From Streptomyces sp. NBC_00820 (lineage in GTDB: Bacteria; Actinomycetota; Actinomycetes; Streptomycetales; Streptomycetaceae), in contig NZ_CP108882.1 in assembly GCF_036347055.1 (NCBI RefSeq), positions 6,746,001-6,810,000 on the forward strand: 64,000 nucleotides of DNA, written 5' to 3'. The notes under the pieces are model-generated. The model made no database searches, was not told the origin of the DNA, and worked only from the letters and a program-made list of their open reading frames with translations. Numbering within the stretch: position 1 is the stretch's first letter; every line of letters begins with the position of its first letter. Shown piece after piece: positions 47,435 to 55,749 of the stretch. Both the position numbers and the translations under genes were made by a program.

Positions 47435-48013
47435 TCAGTTCAGCCCGGAGAGCCCCGCGCCCCCCGGATACCCCAGCGACGCCTCGATGCGGCCCGCCAC
47501 ATCGTCCCGCTGCACCGGGCCGCGCAGGGCCGAACCCGTCATCCGGGTGCGGAGTTTGCTGGCCAGGAGCAGCCCGAAGGCCTCGGCCTCCCGTTCCTCG
47601 GCCTGCTCGAAGCGGGTGCGGGCGGCGATCCGGTGCACGGCGGCCTGGAGCGCGGCGCGGTCGGTGCCCTCGCCCAGCAGGCGGGCGGCGCCCTGCACGC
47701 CCGGTCCGGTGTGCTGGTGTGTGCCGTGGTCGGCCTGCATGTGCCACAGCTCGTGGCCGAGGATCACCAACTGGTGGTCGGGGGCGGTGCGTTCCTCGAC
47801 GACCACCAGGTCACGGTCGGCCATGTCCAGCCACAGTCCGCTCGCGGTGCCGGGCGGGAAGGCGGCCGTACGGAACTGCACCGGCCGGCCGCGCCGACGG
47901 CTCATCGCCTCGCACAGCGCGCCGTACAGCTCGTGCGGCGGGGTCTGCGCGGGCAGGGTCAACTCCCCGGCCAGTTCGGTGCACAGCCGCCGCATCTCCC
48001 TGCCGATGCCCAC
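47435..48013 (-). CDS. ImmA/IrrE-type zinc metallopeptidase
   Basis: 192 aa. The HExxH motif is seen in LVILGHELWHMQADH, and a downstream EREAEAFG supplies the third ligand. GTG 48013 has GGAGGAGG just upstream and begins 14 bases after the XRE stop, so the two are one transcript. ImmA-like peptidases often cleave or act with the partner XRE regulator to derepress genes. The exact target here is unknown; secondary metabolism or stress genes are possible. Confidence 0.85.
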   Translation of the reverse strand: MGIGREMRRLCTELAGELTLPAQTPPHELYGALCEAMSRRRGRPVQFRTAAFPPGTASGLWLDMADRDLVVVEERTAPDHQLVILGHELWHMQADHGTHQHTGPGVQGAARLLGEGTDRAALQAAVHRIAARTRFEQAEEREAEAFGLLLASKLRTRMTGSALRGPVQRDDVAGRIEASLGYPGGAGLSGLN

Positions 48014-48027
48014 AGTCCTCCTCCGGC

Positions 48028-48684
48028 TCACGACTCGGGCCGTTTGACGCTCTCCAGGAGCATGTCGAGCCACTCGGCGACCTTGTCCCGGTGCTGGTCG
48101 GTGGGCAGTTGAGCGGCTCGCCAGGCGATCCCGCGCACCCCGTGGTCCTGGAGCAGCCGCTCCAGCGGATCGTCGGCGGCGCGGGCCGCCGCCCGCTCCC
48201 GGTCGGCGAGCTTCTGCAGCAGTTCCTGCTCGGTGCGCTGCAGCGCGCCCGCGAGCGCCTCCGGGTCCTCGGCCGTCAGGAAGCCCGCGTGGACCCGGAA
48301 GAACCGCTGGAGCGCGTCGCAGTGCTCCATGGTGGGCCGCCGGTCGCCGTTGATGAGGGCGCCGGCCTGCTGGCGGGACATGCCCGCGCCGTCGGCGATC
48401 TCCTGCTGGGTGTACTTGCGGCTGCCCGGCTTCAACCGGGTGCGGCGCAGCAGGTCGAGGCGCTGCAGGAAGCGGGCCTGGACGTCGGGTTCACCGGCCG
48501 GGCGGCCGCCGAGCAGGGCCTTGACCACCGGCTCGGGGACACCGCAGGACACGGAGAGCCGTGTGATGTCGAAGACCTCGCCGTGCGGCACGCCGAGCCG
48601 GTCGGCGAGCGCGGTGACGCGGGCGACGACGGCCGGCAACTGAGCGGTCGCCGTGGCGCCCGGTTCCTCGTAGCCATCCGTCAC
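48028..48684 (-). CDS. XRE-family transcriptional regulator paired with ImmA-type peptidase
   Basis: 218 aa. The helix-turn-helix is YTQQEIADGAGMSRQQAGAL (about residues 89-108). N- and C-terminal helical regions surround it (ESVKRPES end). GTG 48684 is preferred because TAGGAG lies eight bases upstream. Divergent from the MmyB-like gene. The pair resembles phage-type repressor/antirepressor modules but shows no phage neighbours. Confidence 0.85.
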   Translation of the reverse strand: MTDGYEEPGATATAQLPAVVARVTALADRLGVPHGEVFDITRLSVSCGVPEPVVKALLGGRPAGEPDVQARFLQRLDLLRRTRLKPGSRKYTQQEIADGAGMSRQQAGALINGDRRPTMEHCDALQRFFRVHAGFLTAEDPEALAGALQRTEQELLQKLADRERAAARAADDPLERLLQDHGVRGIAWRAAQLPTDQHRDKVAEWLDMLLESVKRPES

Positions 48685-48925
48685 CGACAGAACTCCTACG
48701 TCTCTTGAGGGTTTCTGATGCGTCCGTAGCTTTTCGTGTGTGGTCGCCGTGAACTTCCCGGAGAGTATCGGGTGCTTCGAACTCACATCCAGGTCTCGCC
48801 ACAACTGTGGCGAATTTCAGCCGTCAACCGACATGAAATGCCACGATAGTTGACACGGCTCACGTCGGAGCAGCAGGATCACAGAGCCGCGAGAAGGCCG
48901 CAGAGGCAAGAGGGGTGACCTCCCG

Positions 48926-49597
48926 ATGGCACATCAGGCAGGAGGGCAGTGGCCGGCGCCGCGGCCCGTCCCCGACAGCTTCGAGACCCAGGCGTATCTC
49001 CAGGACTACGCCGCACTGGTGGAGGCCGCGCCCTTCCCGTCCTTCGTCGTGGACCACGGCTGGAACGTGCTGATGGCCAACGTCGCCTTCGAGACACTCT
49101 TCCGCGGGGTCGGCGCACATCCCACGGCCATGCCCAGGGACAACTTCCTGCGGTTCGTCCTCTTCCACCCGGAAGCGGGCCAGATCCTCGGCGAGCACGA
49201 GCCGGGCTGGTGCCTGCCGATGCTGGCCCAGCTCAAGGCCGCCGTGGAGGGCCACGGTCACGACCACGACGTGCAGGCGATCCGCCGGGACGTCGGGCAC
49301 GACCCGATCATGGAGGCCGCCTACCGGCAGGGCCTGCCGCACTGGATCCGCGCCGTCGGCGAGTCGGCGACCCGGCTCGACGGCGCCGTACGCCTCCTGC
49401 TCCACCCGGACCCGCGCCGCGGCCCCACCGAATGCCGCATCGTCGACGAGACGCCCCCGGCCCTGCGGGACCTCGGTCACCGGCGTCTGACCATGATCCT
49501 GCGCGACGCCCGCCGTCCGGCGTCGGCCCCGCGCAGGGCGCGCCGGTCGGCCGCCGGGGGAGCGCATCTGACGGTCGTCCCGTCGTCCCAGGACTGA
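48926..49597 (+). CDS. MmyB-like ligand-binding-domain protein without an HTH
   Basis: 223 aa. The sequence AAPFPSFVVDHGWNVLMANVAF and the LRFVLFHPEAG block are typical of the MmyB (PAS-like) ligand domain of Streptomyces XRE regulators. Here no helix-turn-helix precedes it, so it may sense a small molecule and act through a partner. GAGGGG precedes ATG. It is divergent from an XRE gene, a plausible partner. Confidence 0.8.
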   Translation: MAHQAGGQWPAPRPVPDSFETQAYLQDYAALVEAAPFPSFVVDHGWNVLMANVAFETLFRGVGAHPTAMPRDNFLRFVLFHPEAGQILGEHEPGWCLPMLAQLKAAVEGHGHDHDVQAIRRDVGHDPIMEAAYRQGLPHWIRAVGESATRLDGAVRLLLHPDPRRGPTECRIVDETPPALRDLGHRRLTMILRDARRPASAPRRARRSAAGGAHLTVVPSSQD

Positions 49598-49681
49598 CCC
49601 GGCCCCGTCGGCGTTCAGGTCGCCGACGGCGCCGGGTCGAACACCCCCCGCGCCCGTAGTCGCCTCACTGTCGTCCGTGAT

Positions 49682-49723
49682 CCGTTTACGCAAACGGCTT
49701 GCGTCGCTTGCGCTACTCTTGCG
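49682..49723. promoter_or_regulatory. LacI operator cluster upstream of the alpha-glucan regulator
   Basis: CCGTTTACGCAAACGG (49682-49697) is palindromic, and TTGCG recurs at 49699, 49708 and 49719, with CGCAA at 49689. The last copy ends four bases before the lacI ATG, which has no ribosome site, so the regulator is probably leaderless and autoregulated. Confidence 0.65.
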
Positions 49724-49726
49724 CAC

Positions 49727-50725
49727 ATGACGCGACGACTTGCGGAAGTGGCGAAGAAGGTCGGAGTCAGCGAGGCCACGGTCAGCCGGGTGCTCAACGG
49801 CAAGCCCGGAGTCTCCGAAGCCACCCGGCAGGCGGTCCTCACCGCCCTCGACGTCCTCGGCTACGAGCGGCCCACCCAGCTGCGCGGCGAGCGTGCCCGG
49901 CTCGTCGGCCTGGTCCTGCCCGAGCTGCAGAACCCCATCTTCCCCGCGTTCGCCGAGGTCATCGGCGGTGCGCTCGCCCAGCTCGGGCTGACCCCGGTGC
50001 TGTGCACGCAGACCAAGGGCGGCGTCTCGGAGGCGGACTACGTCGACCTGCTGCTGCACCAGCAGGTCTCCGGCGTCGTCTTCGCCGGCGGCCTGTACGC
50101 GCAGGCGGACGCGCCGCACGACCACTACCGGCTGCTCGCCGATCGCAACATCCCGGTCGTGCTGGTCAACGCGGCCATCGACCACCTCGGCTTCCCGGCC
50201 GTCTCGTGCGACGACGCCGTCGCCGTCGAGCAGGCGTGGCGGCACCTGGCCTCGCTCGGCCACGAGCGGATCGGCCTGGTCCTCGGCCCCGGCGACCACG
50301 TGCCCTCCGCGCGCAAGCTGGCCGCCGCGCGTGCGATCGCCGGCGACCTGCCGGACGAGTTCGTCGCGCGGGCCATCTTCTCGGTCGAGGGCGGGCACGC
50401 GGCCGCCGCCCGGCTGATCGACCGCGGCGTCACCGGCATCATCTGCGCCAGCGACCCGCTCGCCCTCGGCGCCGTCCGGGCCGCCCGCCGCAAGGGCTGC
50501 GCCGTCCCCGGCCAGGTCTCGGTCGTCGGCTACGACGACTCGGCCTTCATGAACTGCACCGAGCCCCCGCTGACCACCGTGCGCCAGCCCATCGAGGCCA
50601 TGGGCCGCGCGGCCGTGGAACTGCTGCACGCGCGGATCCAGGGCACCGCCGTACCCGCCGAGGAGCTGCTGTTCGAGCCGGAACTGGTCGTCCGCGGCTC
50701 CACCGCGCAAGTGCCGCGCGACTGA
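49727..50725 (+). CDS. LacI-family transcriptional regulator of the alpha-glucan locus
   Basis: 332 aa. The N-terminal helix-turn-helix and hinge (LAEVAKKVGVSEATVSRVLN) are followed by a periplasmic-binding-like sensor domain with VGLVLPELQNPIFPAF and the C-terminal VVGYDDSAFMNCTEPPLTTV. Co-oriented with the downstream lipoprotein, permeases, GH13 and GH87 genes. Repression relieved by an imported alpha-glucoside is inferred. Operator repeats lie directly upstream. Confidence 0.92.
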   Translation: MTRRLAEVAKKVGVSEATVSRVLNGKPGVSEATRQAVLTALDVLGYERPTQLRGERARLVGLVLPELQNPIFPAFAEVIGGALAQLGLTPVLCTQTKGGVSEADYVDLLLHQQVSGVVFAGGLYAQADAPHDHYRLLADRNIPVVLVNAAIDHLGFPAVSCDDAVAVEQAWRHLASLGHERIGLVLGPGDHVPSARKLAAARAIAGDLPDEFVARAIFSVEGGHAAAARLIDRGVTGIICASDPLALGAVRAARRKGCAVPGQVSVVGYDDSAFMNCTEPPLTTVRQPIEAMGRAAVELLHARIQGTAVPAEELLFEPELVVRGSTAQVPRD

Positions 50726-50854
50726 GATCGAGAAGGTCCAGCTCGCTGTCGATTAATTGCATATCGCGCGCGACATCTTGCGGCCCGCCGTTGTCGGTGC
50801 TTGAGTGTGCGGCACCCACCGCTCACCGCTCCCGCCTCCGAGGGGTCCACCGAG

Positions 50855-52213
50855 ATGAGAAGCACCGGGTTCCGCCATCGTCGTACCGTCCTGGCCGTCG
50901 GCGTCTGTTCCTCGCTCGCCCTCGCCGTCTCGGCCTGCGGGTCGGGCGACGAGGGATCGGCGGGCGGCAAGACCCGCATCACCGTGAACTGCGAACCGCC
51001 CAAGAGCGCGAAGATCGACCGCGGGTTCTTCGACGCGGACACCGCCGCCTTCGAGAAGGCGAACCCGGACATCGACGTCGTCGCGCACGACGCCTTCCCC
51101 TGCCAGGACCCCAAGACCTTCGACGCCAAGCTCGCCGGCGGCCAGATGGAGGACGTGTTCTACACGTACTTCACCGACGCCCGGCACGTCGTCGACATCA
51201 ACCAGGCCGCGGACCTCACCCCGTACCTCAAGGAACTCAAGAGCTACGACAGCATCAGCAAGCAGCTGCGGGACATCTACACCGTGGACGGGAAGGTCTA
51301 CGGCATCCCCCGCACCGGCTACTCGATGGGCCTGATCTACAACCGCGCGCTCTTCCAGAAGGCCGGCCTCGACCCCGACCGGGCGCCCGCCACCTGGGAC
51401 GAAGTACGCGCCGACGCCACGAAGATCGCCGCACTCGGCGGCGGCACCGTCGGCTACGCCGACTACAGCGCGCAGAACCAGGGCGGCTGGCACTTCACCG
51501 CCGAGCTGTACTCCCAGGGCGGCGACGTCGTCAGCGCCGACGGCAAGAAGGCCACCGTCGACACCCCCGAGGGCCATGCCGTGCTGCGGAACCTGCACGA
51601 CATGCGGTGGACCGACGACTCCATGGGCAGCAAGCAGCTCCTCGTCATCAACGACGTGCAGCAGCTGATGGGTTCGGGCAAGCTCGGCATGTACCTCTCC
51701 GCGCCCGACAACATCCCGATCCTGGTCAAGGAGAAGGGCGGCGACTACAAGGACCTCGCCCTCGCCCCCATGCCCGGCGGCAAGGGCACCCTGATCGGCG
51801 GCGACGGCTACATGTTCAACAAGCACGACACCCCCGCCCAGATCCGCGCCGGCCTGAAGTGGCTCGACCACATGTTCCTCACCCCGGGCAAGGGCTTCCT
51901 CGGCGACTACGCCCGCGCGAAGAAGACCGACTCACCCGTCGGCCTCCCCGAGCCGCGCCTGTTCACCGGCGCCGCCGACGCCAAGGACCAGCAGGTCAAG
52001 AAGGCCAACGCCAATGTGCCGGTGGAGAACTACCAGGCCTTCCTGGACGGCAACCAGAGCCTCCGGATGAAGATCGAGCCGCCGTCCGCCCAGCAGATCT
52101 ACTCCGTCCTCGACGGTGTAGTCTCCGCCGTCCTCACCAAGAAGGACGCGGACATCGACCAGCTCCTCAAGGACGCGTCCGGCAAGATCGACAGCATCCT
52201 CGCCCGGAGCTGA
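50855..52213 (+). CDS. Alpha-glucoside ABC transporter substrate-binding lipoprotein
   Basis: 452 aa. Lipobox at LAVSAC with Cys28, then a short polar linker. CUT1 solute-binding fold is visible in VDGKVYGIPRTGYSMGLIYN and PATWDEVRADATKI. ATG 50855 yields a correct signal peptide; the longer reading from 50801 does not. The 129-bp gap after lacI contains an AT-rich patch and TCGCGCGCGA, likely the operon promoter and operator. Ligand probably an alpha-linked glucose oligomer, from the co-encoded enzymes. Confidence 0.88.
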   Translation: MRSTGFRHRRTVLAVGVCSSLALAVSACGSGDEGSAGGKTRITVNCEPPKSAKIDRGFFDADTAAFEKANPDIDVVAHDAFPCQDPKTFDAKLAGGQMEDVFYTYFTDARHVVDINQAADLTPYLKELKSYDSISKQLRDIYTVDGKVYGIPRTGYSMGLIYNRALFQKAGLDPDRAPATWDEVRADATKIAALGGGTVGYADYSAQNQGGWHFTAELYSQGGDVVSADGKKATVDTPEGHAVLRNLHDMRWTDDSMGSKQLLVINDVQQLMGSGKLGMYLSAPDNIPILVKEKGGDYKDLALAPMPGGKGTLIGGDGYMFNKHDTPAQIRAGLKWLDHMFLTPGKGFLGDYARAKKTDSPVGLPEPRLFTGAADAKDQQVKKANANVPVENYQAFLDGNQSLRMKIEPPSAQQIYSVLDGVVSAVLTKKDADIDQLLKDASGKIDSILARS

Positions 52214-52218
52214 CCGCC

Positions 52219-53172
52219 ATGACGAAGACGGCCGAGCGGCGCGGCGCCGACCGGGGGACCGTGCGCCCGGTCCCGGCGCCCGCGCCGGCGCGGGGACCCG
52301 GGCGACGCCGGCTCCGCGACCAGGTACAGGCCTACGGCTTCCTCCTCGGCGGCCTGGTCTGCTTCACCCTGTTCTCCTGGTACCCGGCGATCCGCGCGGT
52401 CGTCATCGCCTTCCAGAAGTACACGCCGGGCTCGGCCCCGGAGTGGGTCGGCACCGCCAACTTCACCCGTGTGCTGCACGATCCGGAGTTCACGGCGGCC
52501 TGGCGCAACACCCTCACCTTCACCCTGCTCGCCCTCCTCCTCGGCTTCGCCGTCCCCTTCGTCCTCGCCCTCGTCCTCAACGAACTGCGCCACGCCAAGG
52601 CCTTCTTCCGGGTCGTGGTCTACCTGCCGGTGATGATCCCGCCGGTGGTCAGCGCCCTGTTGTGGAAGTGGTTCTACGATCCCGGGGCCGGCCTCGCCAA
52701 CGAGACGCTCCGCTTCCTGCACCTGCCCACCTCCGACTGGTCCAACGGCGCCGACACCGCGCTCGTCTCCCTGGTGATCGTGGCCACCTGGGCCAACATG
52801 GGCGGCACCGTCCTCATCTACCTGGCGGCCCTGCAGTCCATCCCCGGCGAGCTGTACGAGGCCGCCGAACTGGACGGCGCGAACCTGCTCCAGCGCGTCC
52901 GGCACGTCACGGTCCCGCAGACCAGGTTCGTGATCCTGATGCTGATGCTCCTTCAGATCATCGCCACCATGCAGGTGTTCACCGAGCCGTTCGTCATCAC
53001 CGGCGGCGGCCCCGAGAACGCCACCGTCACCGTCCTCTACCTCATCTACAAGTACGCCTTCCTCTACAACGACTTCGGTGGAGCCTGCGCGCTCAGCGTC
53101 ATGCTGCTGCTCCTGCTCGGCGCCTTCTCCGCCGTGTACCTGCGGCTCACCCGCTCCGAGGGGGACGCATGA
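52219..53172 (+). CDS. ABC transporter permease, MalF-type
   Basis: 317 aa, six membrane spans after a 35-residue Arg/Pro-rich tail. EAA loop: YEAAELDGANLLQRVRHVTV. ATG five bases after the binding-protein stop. The matching ATPase is not encoded here; MsiK is the usual partner. Confidence 0.87.
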   Translation: MTKTAERRGADRGTVRPVPAPAPARGPGRRRLRDQVQAYGFLLGGLVCFTLFSWYPAIRAVVIAFQKYTPGSAPEWVGTANFTRVLHDPEFTAAWRNTLTFTLLALLLGFAVPFVLALVLNELRHAKAFFRVVVYLPVMIPPVVSALLWKWFYDPGAGLANETLRFLHLPTSDWSNGADTALVSLVIVATWANMGGTVLIYLAALQSIPGELYEAAELDGANLLQRVRHVTVPQTRFVILMLMLLQIIATMQVFTEPFVITGGGPENATVTVLYLIYKYAFLYNDFGGACALSVMLLLLLGAFSAVYLRLTRSEGDA

Positions 53173-54044
53173 GCACCCGCACCCTGATCTCCCCGGCCAC
53201 CCTCGCCCGGCCCCGCGGCAAGGCCGTCTACTGGACCGTGTTCACCGGCGTCGTGCTGCTCTTCGCGCTCGCCTTCCTCTTCCCGGTCTTCTGGATGGTC
53301 ACCGGCGCGATGAAGTCCCCGGACGAGGTCGCCCGGACCCCGCCCACCCTCGTCCCGGAGCACTGGCACCTCACCGGCTACACCGACGCCTGGGACCTGA
53401 TGCAGCTCCCGCAGCACCTGTGGAACACGGTGGTGCAGGCGGCCGGCGCCTGGGCGTTCCAGCTGGTGCTCTGCACGGCCGCCGCCTACGCCCTGTCCCG
53501 GCTGAAGCCGGCCTTCGGGAACGTGGTCCTCGGCGGCATCCTCGCCACCCTCATGGTCCCGGCCCAGGCGCTGGTCGTACCCAAGTACCTGACCGTCGCC
53601 GACCTGCCGCTGATCCACACCACCCTGCTCAACGACCCCCTCGGCATCTGGCTGCCGGCCGTCGCCAACGCCTTCAACCTCTATCTGCTCAAAAGGTTCT
53701 TCGACCAGCTGCCGCGCGACGTCCTGGAGGCGGCGGAGATCGACGGCGCGGGAAAGCTGCGCATCCTGTGGTCGGTCGTCCTGCCCATGTCGCGGCCCGT
53801 CCTCGGCGTCGTGTCCATCTTCGCGCTGGTCGCCGTCTGGCAGGACTTCCTGTGGCCGCTGATGGTCTTCTCCGACACGGACAAGCAGCCCATCAGCGTG
53901 GCCCTGGTCCAGCTGTCGCAGAACATCCAGCTCACCGTGCTCGTCGCCGCGATGGTGATCGCCAGCATCCCGATGGTGGCCCTGTTCCTCGTCTTCCAGC
54001 GGCACATCATCGCCGGAATCAGCGCGGGCAGCACCAAGGGCTGA
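53169..54044 (+). CDS. ABC transporter permease, MalG-type
   Basis: 291 aa, six membrane spans. EAA loop: LEAAEIDGAGKLRILWSVVL. Start overlaps the MalF-type stop (ATGA). C-terminus FQRHIIAGISAGSTKG is typical. Forms the heterodimeric channel with the upstream permease. Confidence 0.87.
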   Translation: MSTRTLISPATLARPRGKAVYWTVFTGVVLLFALAFLFPVFWMVTGAMKSPDEVARTPPTLVPEHWHLTGYTDAWDLMQLPQHLWNTVVQAAGAWAFQLVLCTAAAYALSRLKPAFGNVVLGGILATLMVPAQALVVPKYLTVADLPLIHTTLLNDPLGIWLPAVANAFNLYLLKRFFDQLPRDVLEAAEIDGAGKLRILWSVVLPMSRPVLGVVSIFALVAVWQDFLWPLMVFSDTDKQPISVALVQLSQNIQLTVLVAAMVIASIPMVALFLVFQRHIIAGISAGSTKG

Positions 54045-54079
54045 CCCGGCCGGCACCCCGAGACAGAAAGGCACGCACC

Positions 54080-55696
54080 GTGGGACAGCCCACCCCTGCC
54101 CGCAACTTCCCTACCGATGGGAACTGGTGGCGTTCCGCCGTCATCTACCAGGTGTACGTCCGCAGCTTCGCGGACGGCGACGGCGACGGCACCGGAGACC
54201 TCGCGGGAGTCCGCGCCCGCCTGCCCCACCTCGCCGGACTCGGCGTGGACGCGCTGTGGTTCAGCCCCTGGTACCCCTCACCCATGAAGGACGGCGGCTA
54301 CGACGTCGCCGACTACCGTGCCGTCGACCGGGCCTTCGGCACCCTCGCCGAGGCCGAGAAGCTCATCGCCGAGGCATCTGAACTGGGCATCCGCACGATC
54401 GTCGACATCGTGCCCAACCACGTCTCCGACCAGCACCCCTGGTTCCGGGCAGCGCTCGCCGCGGGCCCCGGCAGCCCGGAGCGCGAGCTGTTCCACTTCC
54501 GGCCCGGACGCGGCGCGCGGGGCGAACTCCCGCCCAACGACTGGCCCTCGCAGTTCGCCGGCTCCACCGCTCCGGTGTGGACCCGCCTGCCCGACGGCGA
54601 CTGGTACCTGCACCTGTTCACCCCCGAGCAGCCGGACCTCAACTGGGCCCACCCGGCCGTCCGCCAGGAGCACGAGGACATCCTGCGTTTCTGGTTCGAG
54701 CGCGGCGTCGCCGGGGTCCGCATCGACTCCGCGGCCCTGCTCGCCAAGGACCCGGACCTCCCCGACCTCGCCACCCACTCCGGCCCGCATCCCTTCGTCG
54801 ACCGCGACGAACTGCACGACATCTACCGCTCCTGGCGGGCCGTCGCCGACGCCTACGACGGCGTGTTCGTCGGCGAGGTGTGGCTCCCCGACGCCGAGCG
54901 CTTCGCCCGCTACCTGCGCCCCGGCGAACTCCACACCGCCTTCAACTTCGCCTTCCTGTCCTGCCCCTGGGACGCCGGACGGCTGCGCGCCGCCATCGAC
55001 ACCACCCTCGCCGAACACGCTCCCGTCGGCGCCCCGGCCACCTGGGTCCTGTGCAACCACGACGTCACGCGCACGGTCACCCGGTACGGCCGCGAGGACA
55101 CCGCCTTCGACTTCGCCACGAAGGCCTTCGGTACCCCGACCGACCTGGAACTCGGCACCCGCCGGGCCCGCGCCGCCGCCCTGCTCTCCCTGGCGCTGCC
55201 CGGCTCGGTGTACCTGTACCAGGGGGAGGAACTGGGGCTGCCGGAGGCGGAGATCCCGGTGGAGCGCATACAGGATCCGATGCACTTCCGATCCCAGGGC
55301 GCCGACCCCGGCCGTGACGGCTGCCGGGTACCGCTGCCCTGGACGGCCGGCGAGCCGTACGCGGGATTCGGCTCACGCGAGGAGCCGTGGCTGCCGCAGC
55401 CGGCCGGCTGGGCGTCGTACGCGGCCGACCGCCAGCAGCGGGACCCCTCCTCCATGCTCGCCCTCTACCGTGCGGCCGTCGCCGCCCGCCCCGTCTTCGG
55501 TGACGGCCCCCTGACCTGGCTGCCCGCCCCCGACGGCGTCCTCGCCTTCTCCCGCGCGGACGGCGCGCGGTGCGTGGTGAACCTCGCCCCCACCCCCGTC
55601 GACCTCCCCGCGCACTCCGAGCCCCTGCTGACCAGCGGCCCCCTGGACGACGCCGGCCGGCTGCCACAGGACACGGCGGCCTGGCTGCGCGCCTGA
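54080..55696 (+). CDS. GH13 alpha-glucosidase (AglA-like, oligo-glucosidase subfamily)
   Basis: 538 aa, no signal peptide. Catalytic residues are placed as nucleophile D216 (GVRIDSAA), acid/base E266 (VGEVW) and D328 (CNHDVTR). QVYVRSFADGDGDGTGDLAG contains the calcium-loop type of alpha-glucosidases, and IVPNHVS is conserved region I. GTG 54080 has AAAGG upstream. Expected to hydrolyse imported alpha-oligosaccharides in the cytosol; together with the GH87-like enzyme, nigero-oligosaccharides are the likely substrate. Confidence 0.9.
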   Translation: MGQPTPARNFPTDGNWWRSAVIYQVYVRSFADGDGDGTGDLAGVRARLPHLAGLGVDALWFSPWYPSPMKDGGYDVADYRAVDRAFGTLAEAEKLIAEASELGIRTIVDIVPNHVSDQHPWFRAALAAGPGSPERELFHFRPGRGARGELPPNDWPSQFAGSTAPVWTRLPDGDWYLHLFTPEQPDLNWAHPAVRQEHEDILRFWFERGVAGVRIDSAALLAKDPDLPDLATHSGPHPFVDRDELHDIYRSWRAVADAYDGVFVGEVWLPDAERFARYLRPGELHTAFNFAFLSCPWDAGRLRAAIDTTLAEHAPVGAPATWVLCNHDVTRTVTRYGREDTAFDFATKAFGTPTDLELGTRRARAAALLSLALPGSVYLYQGEELGLPEAEIPVERIQDPMHFRSQGADPGRDGCRVPLPWTAGEPYAGFGSREEPWLPQPAGWASYAADRQQRDPSSMLALYRAAVAARPVFGDGPLTWLPAPDGVLAFSRADGARCVVNLAPTPVDLPAHSEPLLTSGPLDDAGRLPQDTAAWLRA

Positions 55697-55749
55697 GCCG
55701 CACCCGCACCACTGCTATCCCGGCACCCCCACCACGAAGGGATCAGCAC

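Noticed and set aside
47435..48684. Toxin-antitoxin or prophage remnant
   Set aside because: The XRE/ImmA pair lacks toxin-like partners, integrase or att sites; pairing is common in Streptomyces chromosomes.
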